Source of the DNA: Rhodospirillales bacterium
Lineage (GTDB): Bacteria > Pseudomonadota > Alphaproteobacteria > Reyranellales > Reyranellaceae
NCBI GenBank assembly: GCA_009377525.1
Contig: WHTW01000030.1
Coordinates: 370-61,461, forward strand
Direction: 5' to 3'
DNA length: 61,092 bases
The position numbers were made by a program, and so were the translations under genes. The first letter of the stretch is position 1; each line of letters opens with the position of its first letter. Below the pieces are notes generated by a model, which ran no database searches, was not told where the DNA came from, and was given only the letters and a program-made list of their open reading frames with translations. Of the stretch, positions 27,368-38,400 are shown one piece after another.

Positions 27368-27801
27368 TTCTTATCGACGCGAACCTGCTGCTTTACGCAT
27401 ATCATCCGAGGGCCGAGCAGCATGAACCAAGCCGGGCATGGCTTGAGGCGACGCTCTCCGGATCGGAGTTCGTTCGCTTCGCGTGGGTCACTTTGTGGGC
27501 TTTCCTGCGGATCAGCACCAATCATCGCGTCTTCGAGCGGCCGCTAACGATGGCCGAGGCCGAAACGGCAGTTTCCTCGTGGCTCGCTCGACCCGTCGCC
27601 GGTCTCGTCGAGCCTGGGGAAAGGCACTGGGAGATATTGCACGAGCTGATGCGCGAGGGGCAAGTGGCCGGTCCGCTCGTGACCGATGCGGTGATCGCAG
27701 CGATCGCCCTCGAGCACGGCGCCACGGTGTGCACCACGGATCGCGACTTCTCGCGCTTCGTCGGTCTCAAGTGGATGAATCCGCTTGCGGCCGGCAACTG
27801 A
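27364..27801 (+). CDS. vapC: VapC-type PIN-domain ribonuclease toxin
   Basis: The 145-residue PIN domain begins M-I-L-I-D-A-N-L-L-L-Y-A-Y with the first catalytic Asp5. It continues with L-W-A-F-L-R-I-S-T-N-H-R-V-F and the C-terminal acidic pair in V-T-D-A-V-I-A-A-I-A and T-T-D-R-D-F-S-R-F. The glutamate usual before F-L-R is replaced by Trp-Ala, which is common in this subgroup. The GTG start at 27364 lies inside the vapB stop. It should cleave RNA when free of VapB. Confidence 0.88.
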   Translation: MILIDANLLLYAYHPRAEQHEPSRAWLEATLSGSEFVRFAWVTLWAFLRISTNHRVFERPLTMAEAETAVSSWLARPVAGLVEPGERHWEILHELMREGQVAGPLVTDAVIAAIALEHGATVCTTDRDFSRFVGLKWMNPLAAGN

Positions 27802-27829
27802 GGTGGCTGCCAGCGTGAAAGGCAACGAG

Positions 27830-28906
27830 ATGAAGACTTATACGGTCGCCGCGATTCCTGGTGACGGTATCGGCACCGAGGTAATCTCCGCCGGCATTGA
27901 GGTGCTGCAGGCCCTGGCCAAACGTGACGGCCGCTTCGCCTTCAAGGTCGATCACTTCGACTGGGGCGGCGAGTACTACAAGAAGCACGGCCGCATGATG
28001 CCGGTGAACGGCCGCGACCTCATCAAGAAGCACGACGCCATTCTGTTCGGCTCGGCGGGCCACCCCGACATTTCCGACCACATCACGCTGTGGGGGCTGC
28101 GGCTCGCCATCTGCCAGCCGTTCGACCAGTACGCTAACGTCCGGCCGACGCGTGTGCTGCCCGGCATCACCTCGCCGCTGCGCAGCGTCACCGACAAGGA
28201 GCTCGACTGGGTGATCGTGCGCGAGAACTCGGAAGGGGAGTATGCCGGCGTCGGCGGCCGCGTCCATCAGGGCTCGCCGCTCGAGGCCGCTACCGACGTC
28301 GCCATGTTCACCCGGCCCGGCGTCGAGCGCATCATGCGCTTCGCCTTCCGGCTGGCGCAGTCGCGGCCGCGCAAGCTGCTCACCGTCGTCACCAAGTCCA
28401 ACGCCCAGCGCCATGCCATGGTGATGTGGGACGAGATCGCCGTCGAGATCGCCCGCGAATTCCCCGACGTCACCTGGGACAAGATGCTGGTCGATGCCAT
28501 GACCATGCGCATGGTGATCAAGCCGCAGTCGATCGACACCGTGGTGGCGACCAACCTGCACGCCGACATCCTGTCCGACCTGGCGGCAGCACTCGCGGGC
28601 TCGCTCGGCATCGCGCCCACGGCGAACCTCAATCCCGAGCGCGCCTTCCCCTCGATGTTCGAGCCGATCCACGGCTCGGCCTTCGACATCATGGGCAAGG
28701 GCATCGCCAATCCCGTCGGCACCTTCTGGTCGGCCGTCATGATGCTCGACCATCTCGGCGAGGCCGCGGCCGGCGCACGCCTCATGCGGGCGATCGAGCG
28801 CGTCACCGCCGACAAGCGCTGCCACACGCCCGATCTCGGCGGCACGGCGCGGACGGCCGACGTCACCGCCGCCGTCGTCGCAGCGATCGAAGGCGCCAAC
28901 GACTAA
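27830..28906 (+). CDS. Tartrate dehydrogenase / isopropylmalate dehydrogenase-like oxidoreductase
   Basis: The 358-residue beta-decarboxylating dehydrogenase starts M-K-T-Y-T-V-A-A-I-P-G-D-G-I-G. It has D-W-G-G-E-Y-Y near 44-50, R-E-N-S-E-G-E-Y-A-G near 133-142, V-D-A-M-T-M-R-M-V near 222, and E-P-I-H-G-S-A-F-D-I near the NAD site. The D-W-G and W-G-L-R-L-A-I-C-Q-P patterns favour the tartrate dehydrogenase branch over LeuB. It oxidises a 2-hydroxy diacid with NAD and Mn/Mg. The start at 27830 follows vapC by 28 bases. Confidence 0.88.
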   Translation: MKTYTVAAIPGDGIGTEVISAGIEVLQALAKRDGRFAFKVDHFDWGGEYYKKHGRMMPVNGRDLIKKHDAILFGSAGHPDISDHITLWGLRLAICQPFDQYANVRPTRVLPGITSPLRSVTDKELDWVIVRENSEGEYAGVGGRVHQGSPLEAATDVAMFTRPGVERIMRFAFRLAQSRPRKLLTVVTKSNAQRHAMVMWDEIAVEIAREFPDVTWDKMLVDAMTMRMVIKPQSIDTVVATNLHADILSDLAAALAGSLGIAPTANLNPERAFPSMFEPIHGSAFDIMGKGIANPVGTFWSAVMMLDHLGEAAAGARLMRAIERVTADKRCHTPDLGGTARTADVTAAVVAAIEGAND

Positions 28907-28908
28907 TT

Positions 28909-29024
28909 CCCGTCATCCCGACCGGAGCGAAGCGGAGTGGAGGGACCTGCTCTTGTGCCCGCATCGGCAAGAACAGGTCCCTCGACTACGCCGCCTTTCA
29001 GGCGGCTCCGCTCGGGATGACGGG
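28909..29024. repeat. Long inverted repeat, family B (CCCGTCATCCCGACC type)
   Basis: The outer arms CCCGTCATCCCGA and T-C-G-G-G-A-T-G-A-C-G-G-G pair, enclosing a second pairing block (GAGGGACCTGCTCTTG with CAAGAACAGGTCCCTC). A related copy lies at 59538-59642. Both sit just after a plus-strand gene. Confidence 0.8.
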
Positions 29025-29088
29025 TCTTTATTACCATGTGCCATGGCGTGGTATGCATCGACCGCTCTCTCAACTAGCAGGATCGATG

Positions 29089-29478
29089 ATGAACGCCCTC
29101 AGCCATATCCGGCAGCTCGACTACACGGTCATCTACGCGCGCAACCTGCCGGCCATGCGGCACTTCTACGAGAAGGTGATGGAGTTTCCCGTCATCAATG
29201 TGCTGAGCGAGAGCTGGATCGAATTCGGCATCGGCTCGAACCGGCTGGCGCTCACGGTTCACGGCAGGAGGTTCAAGGACCAACCGCCGCCGGCCGGCAG
29301 CCTTTCCCTGCAACTCGCCTTTCGCGTGCCGCCGGCCGAGGTCGCCAAGTGTGCGGAACTCCTGGAGAGCAGGGGCGTCGAGATGATCCTGCCGGTGACC
29401 GACCAGCTGTTCGGCCATCGCACGGTGTTCTTCCGCGATCCCGACGGCAACGTCCTGGAGATCTACGCCGAGATATAG
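29089..29478 (+). CDS. VOC superfamily (glyoxalase-like) protein
   Basis: The product is about 129 residues, one vicinal-oxygen-chelate module pair. It has L-D-Y-T-V-I-Y-A-R-N-L-P-A-M-R-H-F-Y-E near the start and ends V-F-F-R-D-P-D-G-N-V-L-E-I-Y-A, which holds the metal-binding Glu. ATG occurs at 29086 and 29089; AGGA at 29078 fits the second better. It is followed after 10 bases by the nitronate monooxygenase gene and probably shares its mRNA. The substrate is unknown. Confidence 0.85.
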   Translation: MNALSHIRQLDYTVIYARNLPAMRHFYEKVMEFPVINVLSESWIEFGIGSNRLALTVHGRRFKDQPPPAGSLSLQLAFRVPPAEVAKCAELLESRGVEMILPVTDQLFGHRTVFFRDPDGNVLEIYAEI

Positions 29479-29488
29479 GGGGACAGCC

Positions 29489-30454
29489 ATGCCCAGGATC
29501 GAAACCGCCTTGACCGGCAAACTCGGCATCACCCATCCGATCCTGCTGGCGCCGATGGGCTCGGCGGCCGGCGGCAAGCTCGCCGCGGCCGTCACCAACG
29601 CCGGCGGGCTGGGCCTGATCGGCTCGGGCTACGCCGACGCCGCCACCGTCTCCCGCGAGCTTCTGGCCGCCGGCAACGCCCGGGTCGGCGTGGGCTTCAT
29701 CACCTGGGCGCTCGATGCCAAGCCGGACGCCTTGCGCGCCGCGCTCGACGCCAAGCCGGCGGCCATCATGCTGTCGTTCGGCGATCCCGAGCCCTACGCG
29801 GCGCAAATCCGCGACGCCGGCGCCAAGACCATCTGCCAGGTGCAGACGCTGGCGGAGGCCGAGCAGGCCGTTCGCCTCGGCGTCGACGTGATCATCGCCC
29901 AGGGCCGCGACGCCGGCGGCCATTCAGGTACGACGCGCGGCACGATGGGCTTCGTACCGGCCGTGGTCGACATCGCCGGCTCGATCCCGGTGGTCGCTGC
30001 CGGCGGCATCGCCGATGGCCGCGGCCTGGCGGCGGTGCTTAGCCTGGGCGGATCAGGCGTGTCGATGGGCACCCGTTTCACGGCGACCCGTGAATCGCTG
30101 TGGGACGAAGCCATGAAATCCCGCGTGATCGGTGCCGGCGGCGACCAGACGGCGCAGACGCGGGTGTTCGACATCGTCCGCGGCGCGCCCTGGCCGGCGC
30201 AGTACCCGGGCCGGGCGCTGAGGAATGATTTCTATCAGCGCTGGCATGGCAAGGAGGAGCAGCTTCAGGCTCAGCAGGCCGACGCGGAAAAGAGCTACTT
30301 AGCCACCAAGCCCGACGATTTCTCGGCCCGCGTCGTATGGGCCGGCGAGGGTGTCGATCTGGTGAAGGACGCGCCGTCTGCCGCGGAGCTGATCGAACGG
30401 ATCGTTGCGGAGGCTGCAGCGGTGCTGGCGCGCAGCGCAGCGCTGGTTCGTTGA
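29489..30454 (+). CDS. Nitronate monooxygenase / 2-nitropropane dioxygenase-like protein
   Basis: The 321-residue FMN-dependent TIM barrel has T-H-P-I-L-L-A-P-M-G-S-A near 15-26, G-G-L-G-L-I-G-S-G-Y, the catalytic-region H in A-Q-G-R-D-A-G-G-H-S-G near 139-149, V-A-A-G-G-I-A-D-G and G-V-S-M-G-T-R-F. These match class I-type enzymes that detoxify alkyl nitronates with O2. It is preceded by the VOC gene and ends 138 bases before the HigBA module. Confidence 0.9.
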   Translation: MPRIETALTGKLGITHPILLAPMGSAAGGKLAAAVTNAGGLGLIGSGYADAATVSRELLAAGNARVGVGFITWALDAKPDALRAALDAKPAAIMLSFGDPEPYAAQIRDAGAKTICQVQTLAEAEQAVRLGVDVIIAQGRDAGGHSGTTRGTMGFVPAVVDIAGSIPVVAAGGIADGRGLAAVLSLGGSGVSMGTRFTATRESLWDEAMKSRVIGAGGDQTAQTRVFDIVRGAPWPAQYPGRALRNDFYQRWHGKEEQLQAQQADAEKSYLATKPDDFSARVVWAGEGVDLVKDAPSAAELIERIVAEAAAVLARSAALVR

Positions 30455-30505
30455 CACATCCGAACGCGCCATAGGATCCATCCGGCGGCTTTTGTGTGCA
30501 GCCTC

Positions 30506-30572
30506 AATCCCGTCGGGATTCGTGAATTTTGACGAGGTGGAAGTGCAACAAGCCCTTGGTCCCAGATTGGGA
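30506..30572. promoter_or_regulatory. Two TCCC/GGGA inverted repeats upstream of higBA
   Basis: AATCCC-GTC-GGGATT (30506-30520) and TCCCA-GAT-TGGGA (30560-30572) share the TCCC...GGGA half-sites and lie upstream of the higB start. They are candidates for HigA operator sites. Confidence 0.45.
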
Positions 30573-30591
30573 TCATGCTAAGTAACTCGCC

Positions 30592-30894
30592 GTGCGAATC
30601 ATTGCGCTCGGAGCCATTAAGGTATTTCTGGCCCGAAGTCCGGCTCGTGCCGACGCTCGGGAACCGCTGATGGCCTGGTACCGGCAGGCCAAGGCGGCAA
30701 ACTGGGCAACACCGGCCGACGTCAAGCGTGAGATCGGTACTGCAAGCATCCTGAAGGACGGACGTGTCGTGTTCAATGTCGCCGGCAACAAGTACCGCGT
30801 CGTCGTCTGGATCAACTACCCGTACCGGGTCGTATACATCCGGTTTATCGGAACGCACCGGCAATACGATACCATCGATGCCCAAACGATCTGA
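30592..30894 (+). CDS. higB: HigB-type mRNA interferase toxin
   Basis: The 100-residue protein of the HigB_toxin group shows A-R-E-P-L-M-A-W-Y-R-Q-A, then K-D-G-R-V-V-F-N-V-A-G-N-K-Y-R-V-V-V and the C-terminal R-F-I-G-T-H-R-Q-Y-D-T-I-D. This is the RelE-like fold, with the catalytic His expected in G-T-H. The start is a GTG. It precedes its antitoxin gene by 10 bases, the reverse order typical of higBA. Its base composition is lower in GC than that of the flanking enzymes. Confidence 0.85.
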   Translation: MRIIALGAIKVFLARSPARADAREPLMAWYRQAKAANWATPADVKREIGTASILKDGRVVFNVAGNKYRVVVWINYPYRVVYIRFIGTHRQYDTIDAQTI

Positions 30895-30904
30895 GAGTTG
30901 CAAC

Positions 30905-31276
30905 ATGGACATTCAGCCGATCAAAACTGCGCGCGATTATCGCCGAGTCCTCAAGGAGATCGAAGGACTCATGAGGGCGAAACGTGGCACGCCGGAAGGT
31001 GATCGTCTCGATGTGCTGGTCACCCTCGTCGAGGCCTGGGAAGCCAAGCACTACTCTCTCGACCTGCCCGATCCGGTTTCTGCGCTCAGGTACCATATGG
31101 AGCAAAAAGGCCTGGCGCCGCGGGACCTCATCCCGTTCGTAGGCAGCCGCAATCGGGTGTATGAGGTGCTTAATCACAAACGGCCGCTGACACTCAAGAT
31201 GGTCTGGCGACTCCATACGGGACTTGGCATTCCCGCCGAATCTTTGATCAAACAGCAGCGCGATCGAGCTGCTTGA
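30905..31276 (+). CDS. higA: HigA-type antitoxin with helix-turn-helix
   Basis: The 123-residue protein has an N-terminal helical region beginning I-K-T-A-R-D-Y-R-R-V-L-K-E-I, typical of HigA partners of the HigB_toxin group. The C-terminal Xre-type HTH is M-E-Q-K-G-L-A-P-R-D-L-I-P-F-V-G-S-R-N-R-V-Y with R-P-L-T-L-K-M following. It neutralises HigB and should repress the operon through the inverted repeats upstream. The ATG at 30905 is the first in frame after the toxin stop. Confidence 0.87.
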   Translation: MDIQPIKTARDYRRVLKEIEGLMRAKRGTPEGDRLDVLVTLVEAWEAKHYSLDLPDPVSALRYHMEQKGLAPRDLIPFVGSRNRVYEVLNHKRPLTLKMVWRLHTGLGIPAESLIKQQRDRAA

Positions 31277-31330
31277 TCTCCGGCAATGCGGAGTGGTGGC
31301 GGGCCTATCGAAGAGAAAGCTGGACGTCGA

Positions 31331-31795
31331 ATGCTCAGCTGGGCGGATTTTGGTGCAGAGGTCCCGCATCTCGAAGCGTTCGGCCGTCGCAGGCTCGAAC
31401 GGCGCATCGCCTATCTCGCCACGATCCGCGCCGACGGGTCGCCGCGCGTCCACCCTGTTTCTCCCTTCATCGGTGGTGGCTGTCTCGCCATCTACATGGA
31501 GCCGACGTCACCAAAGGTCGCCGATCTTCGGCGGGATGCGCGCTATGCCCTGCACTGCGGCGTCGAAGACAACGAAGGCGGGGAGAGCGAATTCTACGTA
31601 ACTGGGCGCGCAGAGGAGATCACCGACGCGCAGAAACGCATTGGGGCGGTCAGCTGGGCCGAGGGGGCTGGCTACGATCCGGTCGATCGGCACGTCTTTT
31701 TCGAGTTCAAGCTGGGCCACGTCCTCGCCACGACTTACGACGAGGGCCCAAAGCGGGAGCGATGGCGGGCTGGCGCGAACGGCCATTCGCGTTGA
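31331..31795 (+). CDS. Pyridoxamine 5'-phosphate oxidase-like (FMN-binding split barrel) protein
   Basis: The protein has about 154 residues, with the split-barrel pattern A-Y-L-A-T-I-R-A-D-G-S-P-R-V-H-P-V near 29-45 and F-Y-V-T-G-R-A-E-E-I-T-D near 96. Members bind FMN or F420 and reduce diverse small molecules; this is not a true PdxH. The start is placed at MLSWADF (31331), though an ATG at 31286 is in frame. The last 61 bases overlap the end of the degraded Erm-type gene on the other strand. Confidence 0.78.
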   Translation: MLSWADFGAEVPHLEAFGRRRLERRIAYLATIRADGSPRVHPVSPFIGGGCLAIYMEPTSPKVADLRRDARYALHCGVEDNEGGESEFYVTGRAEEITDAQKRIGAVSWAEGAGYDPVDRHVFFEFKLGHVLATTYDEGPKRERWRAGANGHSR

Positions 31796-32345
31796 ACGAA
31801 GTCGGCGTAGGGACGCGCCATCGGCACAGGCAGAAGCGGCGGATCGCGACGCGTGATGGTCAGCAGCCCGGCATCGACGCGGGGAACCGGCCGGAACAGC
31901 GCCGCCGGAATGCGCCGTGTGAGCTGCATCCCCCACCATGGCGCCCAGGCCGTCGAGATCAACGTCACGGGCGGCGTGGCGGCGCGTTTGACCGCCACTT
32001 CCCACTGCACGATGACATCTGCTCGCTGCATGGGGATCGCCGGATCATCCAGCAGGCGGTGAAGGATATCCGTCGTTCTGGCGAACGGCAGCGAACCGAT
32101 GACGCGGAACGGCTCGGGGGGAAGGGTGACGGCCAGAAAGTCCCGCGCGACGACATGAACGCCGAGCGTACTCCGTACCGTCTGTTCGCGCAGCCGTTAG
32201 GCCCAGACAGGATCCGGCTCGACGGCGATCACCCGCAGCGCCCGGCGGGCAAGCGCGCGCGTCAGCGCACCCGAACCGGCGCCTATCTCGACGACAAGCT
32301 CGCCCAGGAATACGCGAAGGCCATCAGTTCGTCGTTGCGGCAGTC
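31735..32345 (-). pseudogene. Erm-type 23S rRNA adenine N6-methyltransferase relic
   Basis: One minus-strand frame reads V-V-E-I-G-A-G-S-G-A-L-T-R-A-L-A (SAM motif I), V-I-A-V-E-P-D-P-V-W-A, a TAA stop at 32197-32199, then R-D-F-L-A-V-T-L-P, I-G-S-L-P-F-A-R-T-T-D-I-L (motif IV; the usual N-P-P-F/Y is L-P-F here), Q-W-E-V-A-V-K-R-A-A and F-R-P-V-P-R-V-D-A-G-L. This is the ErmE/KsgA-like order. The nonsense codon and the loss of the N-terminal start in this frame make it a pseudogene; suppression by an alternative start could leave only a fragment. Confidence 0.75.
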
Positions 32346-32484
32346 ACCTCCATTGCGGCAGGCAGCAGCGGGCGCCAGCTCCCCGATATCAGATTGATCG
32401 CCCGGAAAGATGGAGTATGTCTAAGAAGCCACTACCTGGACTTTATGGGGAAAATTGGCTCAACTCTCGCCAGGGGAGGCGACA

Positions 32485-35400
32485 GTGGTAGCAACGAACA
32501 ATACCAAACACTTTGGCGAGACAGCATCCGTCTTCCAGAGCGCCTTGCCGCTTGAGGAAAAGCTTGAAAGGGCGAGGACGGAACTGCTCGATTTGTCTGC
32601 GCGCAACCGCCTGCTCAACATGCCGCGGTCAGCGAAGAGCGCCAGAATTTTGCAGGTGGTTAACGAGCAATCGGCCGAGATCTACGCTTTCTTAGTCCGG
32701 GACAACAAGCCGATGGCGTTCCTACCCGGGCGCGGCCCGAACGGAGCTCCGTCAGAGAACGTTGACGAGGAGAGTGGCGAAATCGCCGAAATGGCCCAGC
32801 CAGAAGACGAAGCCGTCACTGAACAGAGAGTGCAAAGCCGGTACCTCGACAACAAGCTCCAGACGCGACTAACGCCGGCGGGCCTGCAAAAGCGTTTGCT
32901 CGACCTTTTCTATGACGCGCGCACGCTTGAGGAAGAGCAAGGGGTCAACATCTTGTTCCTAGCCCTCGGCGCGCTGAAGTGGGTCGACCAGAACAACCCC
33001 GCGAACGTTCGCTACGCCCCATTGGTTCTCGTTCCTGTCGCACTGGAGCGAGGCAATGCGGGTGAGCGCTTCAGGCTCAGGTGGCGGCAAGAAGAACCGG
33101 CCTCAAACTTGTCGCTAGAACTTTACCTCGACCGGGTGCACGGACTGAAGATGCCCCCTTTCGAAGCGGGAGAAGACTTCGGCTTCGCCGACTACGTGAA
33201 CGAAGTAGCGGATGCAGTCACTACGAAGCAAGGCTGGCAAGTCGAGCCTGATGATATCACGCTTGGGTTCTTTTCTTTTGCCAAGTTCCTCATGTACCGA
33301 GACCTAGACCCAGACGTGTGGCCGCGAATTGCCAAGATAAGCGAACATTCGCTGATTCGTTCCTTAGTTTCCGATGGATTCTCCGGACATGATGACCTGA
33401 TTCCGGAAGACTGCAAGATCGACCGCCACCTTGCGCCATCCGACATGTTGCACATTGTCGACAGCGACAGTTCTCAGACGCTCGCGATCCACGAAGTACG
33501 ACGCAATCGGAACATCGTCATTCAGGGACCACCTGGCACAGGTAAGTCGCAGACTATCGCGAACATTGTTGCGTCCGCCGTGGCAGACGGCAAGACAGTG
33601 TTGTTCGTCGCAGAAAAGATGGCCGCGCTTGAGGTTGTCAAACGGCGACTCGACATCGCTGGTGTTGGCGACGCTTGTATAGAGTTGCATAGCAACAAGG
33701 CGAATAAGCGAGCCGTACTACAGGAGTTAAAGCGCACTTGGGAACTCGGATCCCCTATAGGCGACATGCCTGCGGCGCTTGACGCCCGGCTTGCCGAGAC
33801 CCGCGACAGGCTCAACGGGCACGCCGACCGCATGCATCGCCCTCATGGCGCTGCGGGCCTCACACCTTATGACATCGTGGGTCATCTCACGCGCCTGAAG
33901 CAAGACGGCCAAGCCCCGAACGATATCAAGCTTGTCTCGCCGGAGATGTGGACGGCGGATGACTTACGAGAACGCGTCGACGTCTTGTCGGAGTTGATGG
34001 AGCGCATCTCCGACATCGGGCTGCCTGTCGGGCATGTTTGGCGTGGCGTCGGCGTCGATATCATGTTGCCGCCTGATATTGACCGGTTGGTCATACGGCT
34101 CCGTTCTCTCGCCGAGCGGCTCGGACAACTACGTTCCGAACATGCCGCCGTCGCGACCAGTCTTGAGGCCCCGCCTGTCGAGTCTATCATCGCATTTGAC
34201 GAGCACGCTCGTCTCGCCCGACGGATCGCAGGTGCCCCGGCACTACAGCCGGAAGCATCGGGCGATTCTCGCTGGGACACCAACACTACTGAAATCGAGA
34301 CATTACTTCACGCGGGCACCGAACACGCCGATGTGGCTGAGAAACTGAACGGGCACGTCCGCGCCGTGGCGTGGTCGACCGACGTGACGTCGGTCCAGGA
34401 AGTATTGCGCGGCCTTCCCGACGGGTTCTCGATCGAGGCGTTCGAACATGCTGGCCGGCTTTCGACGCTTGGGCCGCAGTTACTTGGAGAAGCAGCCAGC
34501 CTAGCCCGTGTCCTCGGACAGGGCCCGCCGACGACAGCCGGCGCCATCGATCTGGCGGCACGAATCGGGGAACGGGTCGCTATCGCGCCGTACGCCAGCC
34601 CCAACGCTTTCCTAGCTGCCGAATGGGAGAATAACATCGATCGTGCAACGGATCTTGCCGGTGCAGTGGCCACCCTAGAGGCAGTTCGCGCGGATATCGG
34701 TAGCAAATTAAGTGACGTCGCGTGGTCCATGGACCTAGGGCAGGCGCGCACGGTGCTAGCTGCGCATGGGACCGGCTTTTTCAAAGTCTTTAGTGGCGAT
34801 TGGCGTAGAGCGAACCGGCTCATCCGATCTGTGATCGCCAACCCACAGACGCCTCTTCCCGAGGTCCTGTCGTTGCTCGACACGCTATCGAGGGGACAGA
34901 CGGCGTTGAAAGTGATTCAAGAGGACGATCAGTTCGGTCGCGCGGTGTTCGGATCTGACTGGCGGCATGATAAGTCAGCGGCTGCCCCACTCCTCGCGTT
35001 GGCAGACTGGATGCGGACGATCAGAGGCCTCGGGGCAGAGCCTCGGCTTGTTGCGGCCCGGCGGCCAGATAGGTCCGAGATCGGTGATCGGGCTGGGCGA
35101 GTTGGTGCGCTGCTCTCAGAGGCAAAGCCGGCGCTTCTCGCGTTGTGGGAAAGCTTGGCGGACAGGACTGAGCTTCTGTTTGGAAGTGCTTTGAGTCCTG
35201 AGAGAGCTTGCCTTGCAAGCGTTGCGAGCCAATTGGCAAAAATTTATGCGGCTCACACGCTTTGCCGCAGTGTCATGACTCCCGTGCCGTCCGCGCTTCC
35301 AGACTGCCGCAACGTTCTCCACAGCCTTGCCCGCGGGCAGGCAGCCGCTCGCAAGGTGTCCGACGGAGAAGCGCTGGGAAGCGCTGTGTTCGGCAGCGAG

Positions 35401-38400
35401 TGGCACTCTACATCATCGAACTGGGGCTCGCTTCATGGAGCCGCTGACTGGATCATGGCCAATCTCGACGTCCGATTGCTCTCGAGCCGTGTCGCCAATC
35501 GTGCTGCGCTGCTGGAGCGCGCCGATGCTGCCGTCGCGGATGGCGAGAAGCTAACGGCGGACTTTGGCTTGGTGCTCGACGAGCTCAAGTGTGACCGAAG
35601 ACAAGCGTTTGGTGCCGAAAAGCTCGCCGCTCTTCCGCTCCGGCTCCTTTTCGATCACTTGTCAGCGTGGTTATCCGCTGAAGAGCTACTATCGAAATGG
35701 GTGGCATATCGTGGTTGCGCAGACCGCGGCCATTCGCTCGGAATCGGTCAAATCGTTGAGCGCCTCCACGACGGCCGTCTCGTACCGGCGGAAGCCATAC
35801 CGAACTTTGAGATGAGCTACTACGAGGCCGTCTTCACTGACTTGGCCAACGTCCAGCCGGAAATCGCGCGGTTCGACGGGGCGCTCCATGGTCGAACAGC
35901 TCGTGACTTCGCCAACTTCGATCGGCAGCGCATTAGGGCGTCTGCCCTGGAGGTTGTCCGAGCGCATCATCGGAAGATTCCTCCAACGAGCGGGGGAGCA
36001 GTCGGGCCGCTTGGCGTGCTGCGCGGTGAGATCGCGAGGAAACGCGGCCACATGCCGATCAGGCAACTTATTCAAAGTGCCGCGCCCGCGGTCCAAGCGC
36101 TGAAGCCAGTGTTCATGATGAGTCCGCTCTCCATAGCGCAATTTCTCCCGCCGGGCGCCCTAACGTTCGATTTGGTAGTGATGGACGAGGCCAGTCAGAT
36201 TCAGCCCGTCGATGCGCTGGGTGCCATCGCCAGAAGTGGCCAAGTCGTGGTCGTTGGTGATCCCCATCAATTGCCGCCCACCGCCTTCTTCGCAAAGATG
36301 ACAGGAGGTGCTGCGGACGACGAAGAAGAAGAAGCGAGGCTGGCGGACATCGAGAGTATCTTGGGACTGTTCACAGCTCGCGGACTGCCGACGAGGATGC
36401 TTCGATGGCACTACCGAAGCCGGCATCAGTCGCTAATCGCCGTCTCAAACCGACAATTCTACGACAACAAACTGTTTATAGTTCCAAGTCCGTATACCGC
36501 CGAAGCAGGGATGGGGCTTCGGTTCAATTTCATCGAAAATGGCGTCTTCGAATCAGGCACAACCCGCACCAACCCCGTAGAGGCGAAAGCCGTCGCTCGG
36601 GCCATCGTGGCTCATGCCGTCCAATTTCCAAAACTTTCACTAGGTGTTGCGGCGTTCTCGGCCGCTCAACGTCGAGCGATCCAAGACCAAGTCGAGTTCC
36701 TGCGCAGACAGTTGCCGCCCGAGCATGAAGCATTTTTTCAGGCGCACCCAAGCGAGCCATTCTTCATCAAGAACCTAGAGAACGTCCAGGGTGATGAGCG
36801 CGATGTTATCTTCATTTCAGTAGGTTATGGACCGACGGCTCCGGGCCAAAAAACTCCGATGCGGTTTGGACCGCTCGGCGTTGAGGGTGGCGAGCGTCGC
36901 TTGAACGTACTTATCAGCCGCGCGAAGCGCCGCTGCGAGGTCTTTTCCTCCATGACGGATGAGGACATCGACCCGGACTTCGCAAGCGGGAGTTCCCGGA
37001 AAGGTGTGTTCGCGTTCAAACTCTTTCTGCACTTCGCTCGTACGGGTCGAATGGCAATGGCGGAAACCACCGGGCGCGATCACGATAGTGTCTTCGAGGA
37101 GCAGGTGGTAAAGGCGCTCCGCGCGCGCGGCCACACCGTCCACTCACAGGTCGGTATCGCGGGCTTCTTCGTCGATCTCGCGGTCTCTGATCCGAACCTT
37201 CCGGGTCGCTACGTTCTCGGAATTGAATGCGACGGCGCGTCCTACCATGATTCTCGTTCAGCTAGGGATCGCGACCGGCTGCGCCAAGCAGTGCTTGAAG
37301 ACCATGGCTGGATTATTCATAGAATATGGAGCACAGACTGGTTCAACCGCCCTCGCGAGGAACTCAAGCGTGTCGAATTGGCAATTGAGGCTGCTAAGGT
37401 GGAACTCGCGGAAAGGGGTAAGCGAGATCGCCCGACCGATCTCGTTGCAGCGACGATCATCGATCGCGACGCGGACAACGATACTGACGTCGATGGCGAT
37501 TCGGACCTCGCCGAGATACGACCCTACACCGAAGCATCTCCCACCAAGCCGAACCACCTCGACTGCGAGATACACGAGGCCCCAACCGGGACACTGGCCG
37601 CTATGGCCGAGGAGGTAGTTGGAATCGAGGGGCCAGTTCATCTCGATGAAGTTGTGAACCGAATTAGAGAAGCATGGAACCTGAAGCGGTCTGGAGGAAG
37701 AATTCAGGATGCCGTCGAGAAGGCGGTTGCTGCCGCCGTGCGCCAGCAGCGTCTGGAAAAGGACGGGAAATTCCTTTCCGTGCCGGGCGCGGCGATCCAG
37801 GTGAGGGACCGCAGCGAGGTTCAGTCGGCGGCGCTTCGCCGCCCAGAGATGCTGCCACCAACAGAGCTTCGACAAGCAGCGTTGGAAATCGTCGCCTCGA
37901 ACTTCGGCGCTACCGACGATCAGATCGCGCAGGCCGTATCTCGAGCTCTGGGCTTCAAGGTGACCAGCACGTCCCTTCGCGTCACTATCCAGAAGGCGAT
38001 AGATCGGGGGGTCTCCGATCAGCTGTTCAAGCGTCAGGATGATCTTATCGTGTTGGGTCCGGCCGCACCTGAAGATCGCATCATCAATCGCAGAACTCCC
38101 GTTGAGAAGCTCATTGCGGAGGGTGAGCATGAGTTCCTTGAATTCAAGCAAACGCTGCGTTGGGACGTGGATCAGCGGCGTCACAATAGGGTGCTGGAAG
38201 AGGTCGTCGTGAAGTCTATCGCGAGCTTCGCGAACGGGAACGGAGGCACATTGCTGATCGGCGTATGTGACGATGGTGCCATCGCCGGCTTGGAACCCGA
38301 CTTCGGTTCGCTTGGTGGCAACCGAGATAAGTTTGAGTTGCACTTGACCAATTTGGTCATCAAGTACCTTGGTAAGGCGTTCGTTGCGCAGAAAGTCCGA

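Noticed and set aside
32417..32487. ATG at 32417 or TTG at 32455 as start of the giant helicase
   Set aside because: The ATG is in another frame, and the TTG has no ribosome site. The GTG at 32485 has AGGGGAGG at ideal spacing.
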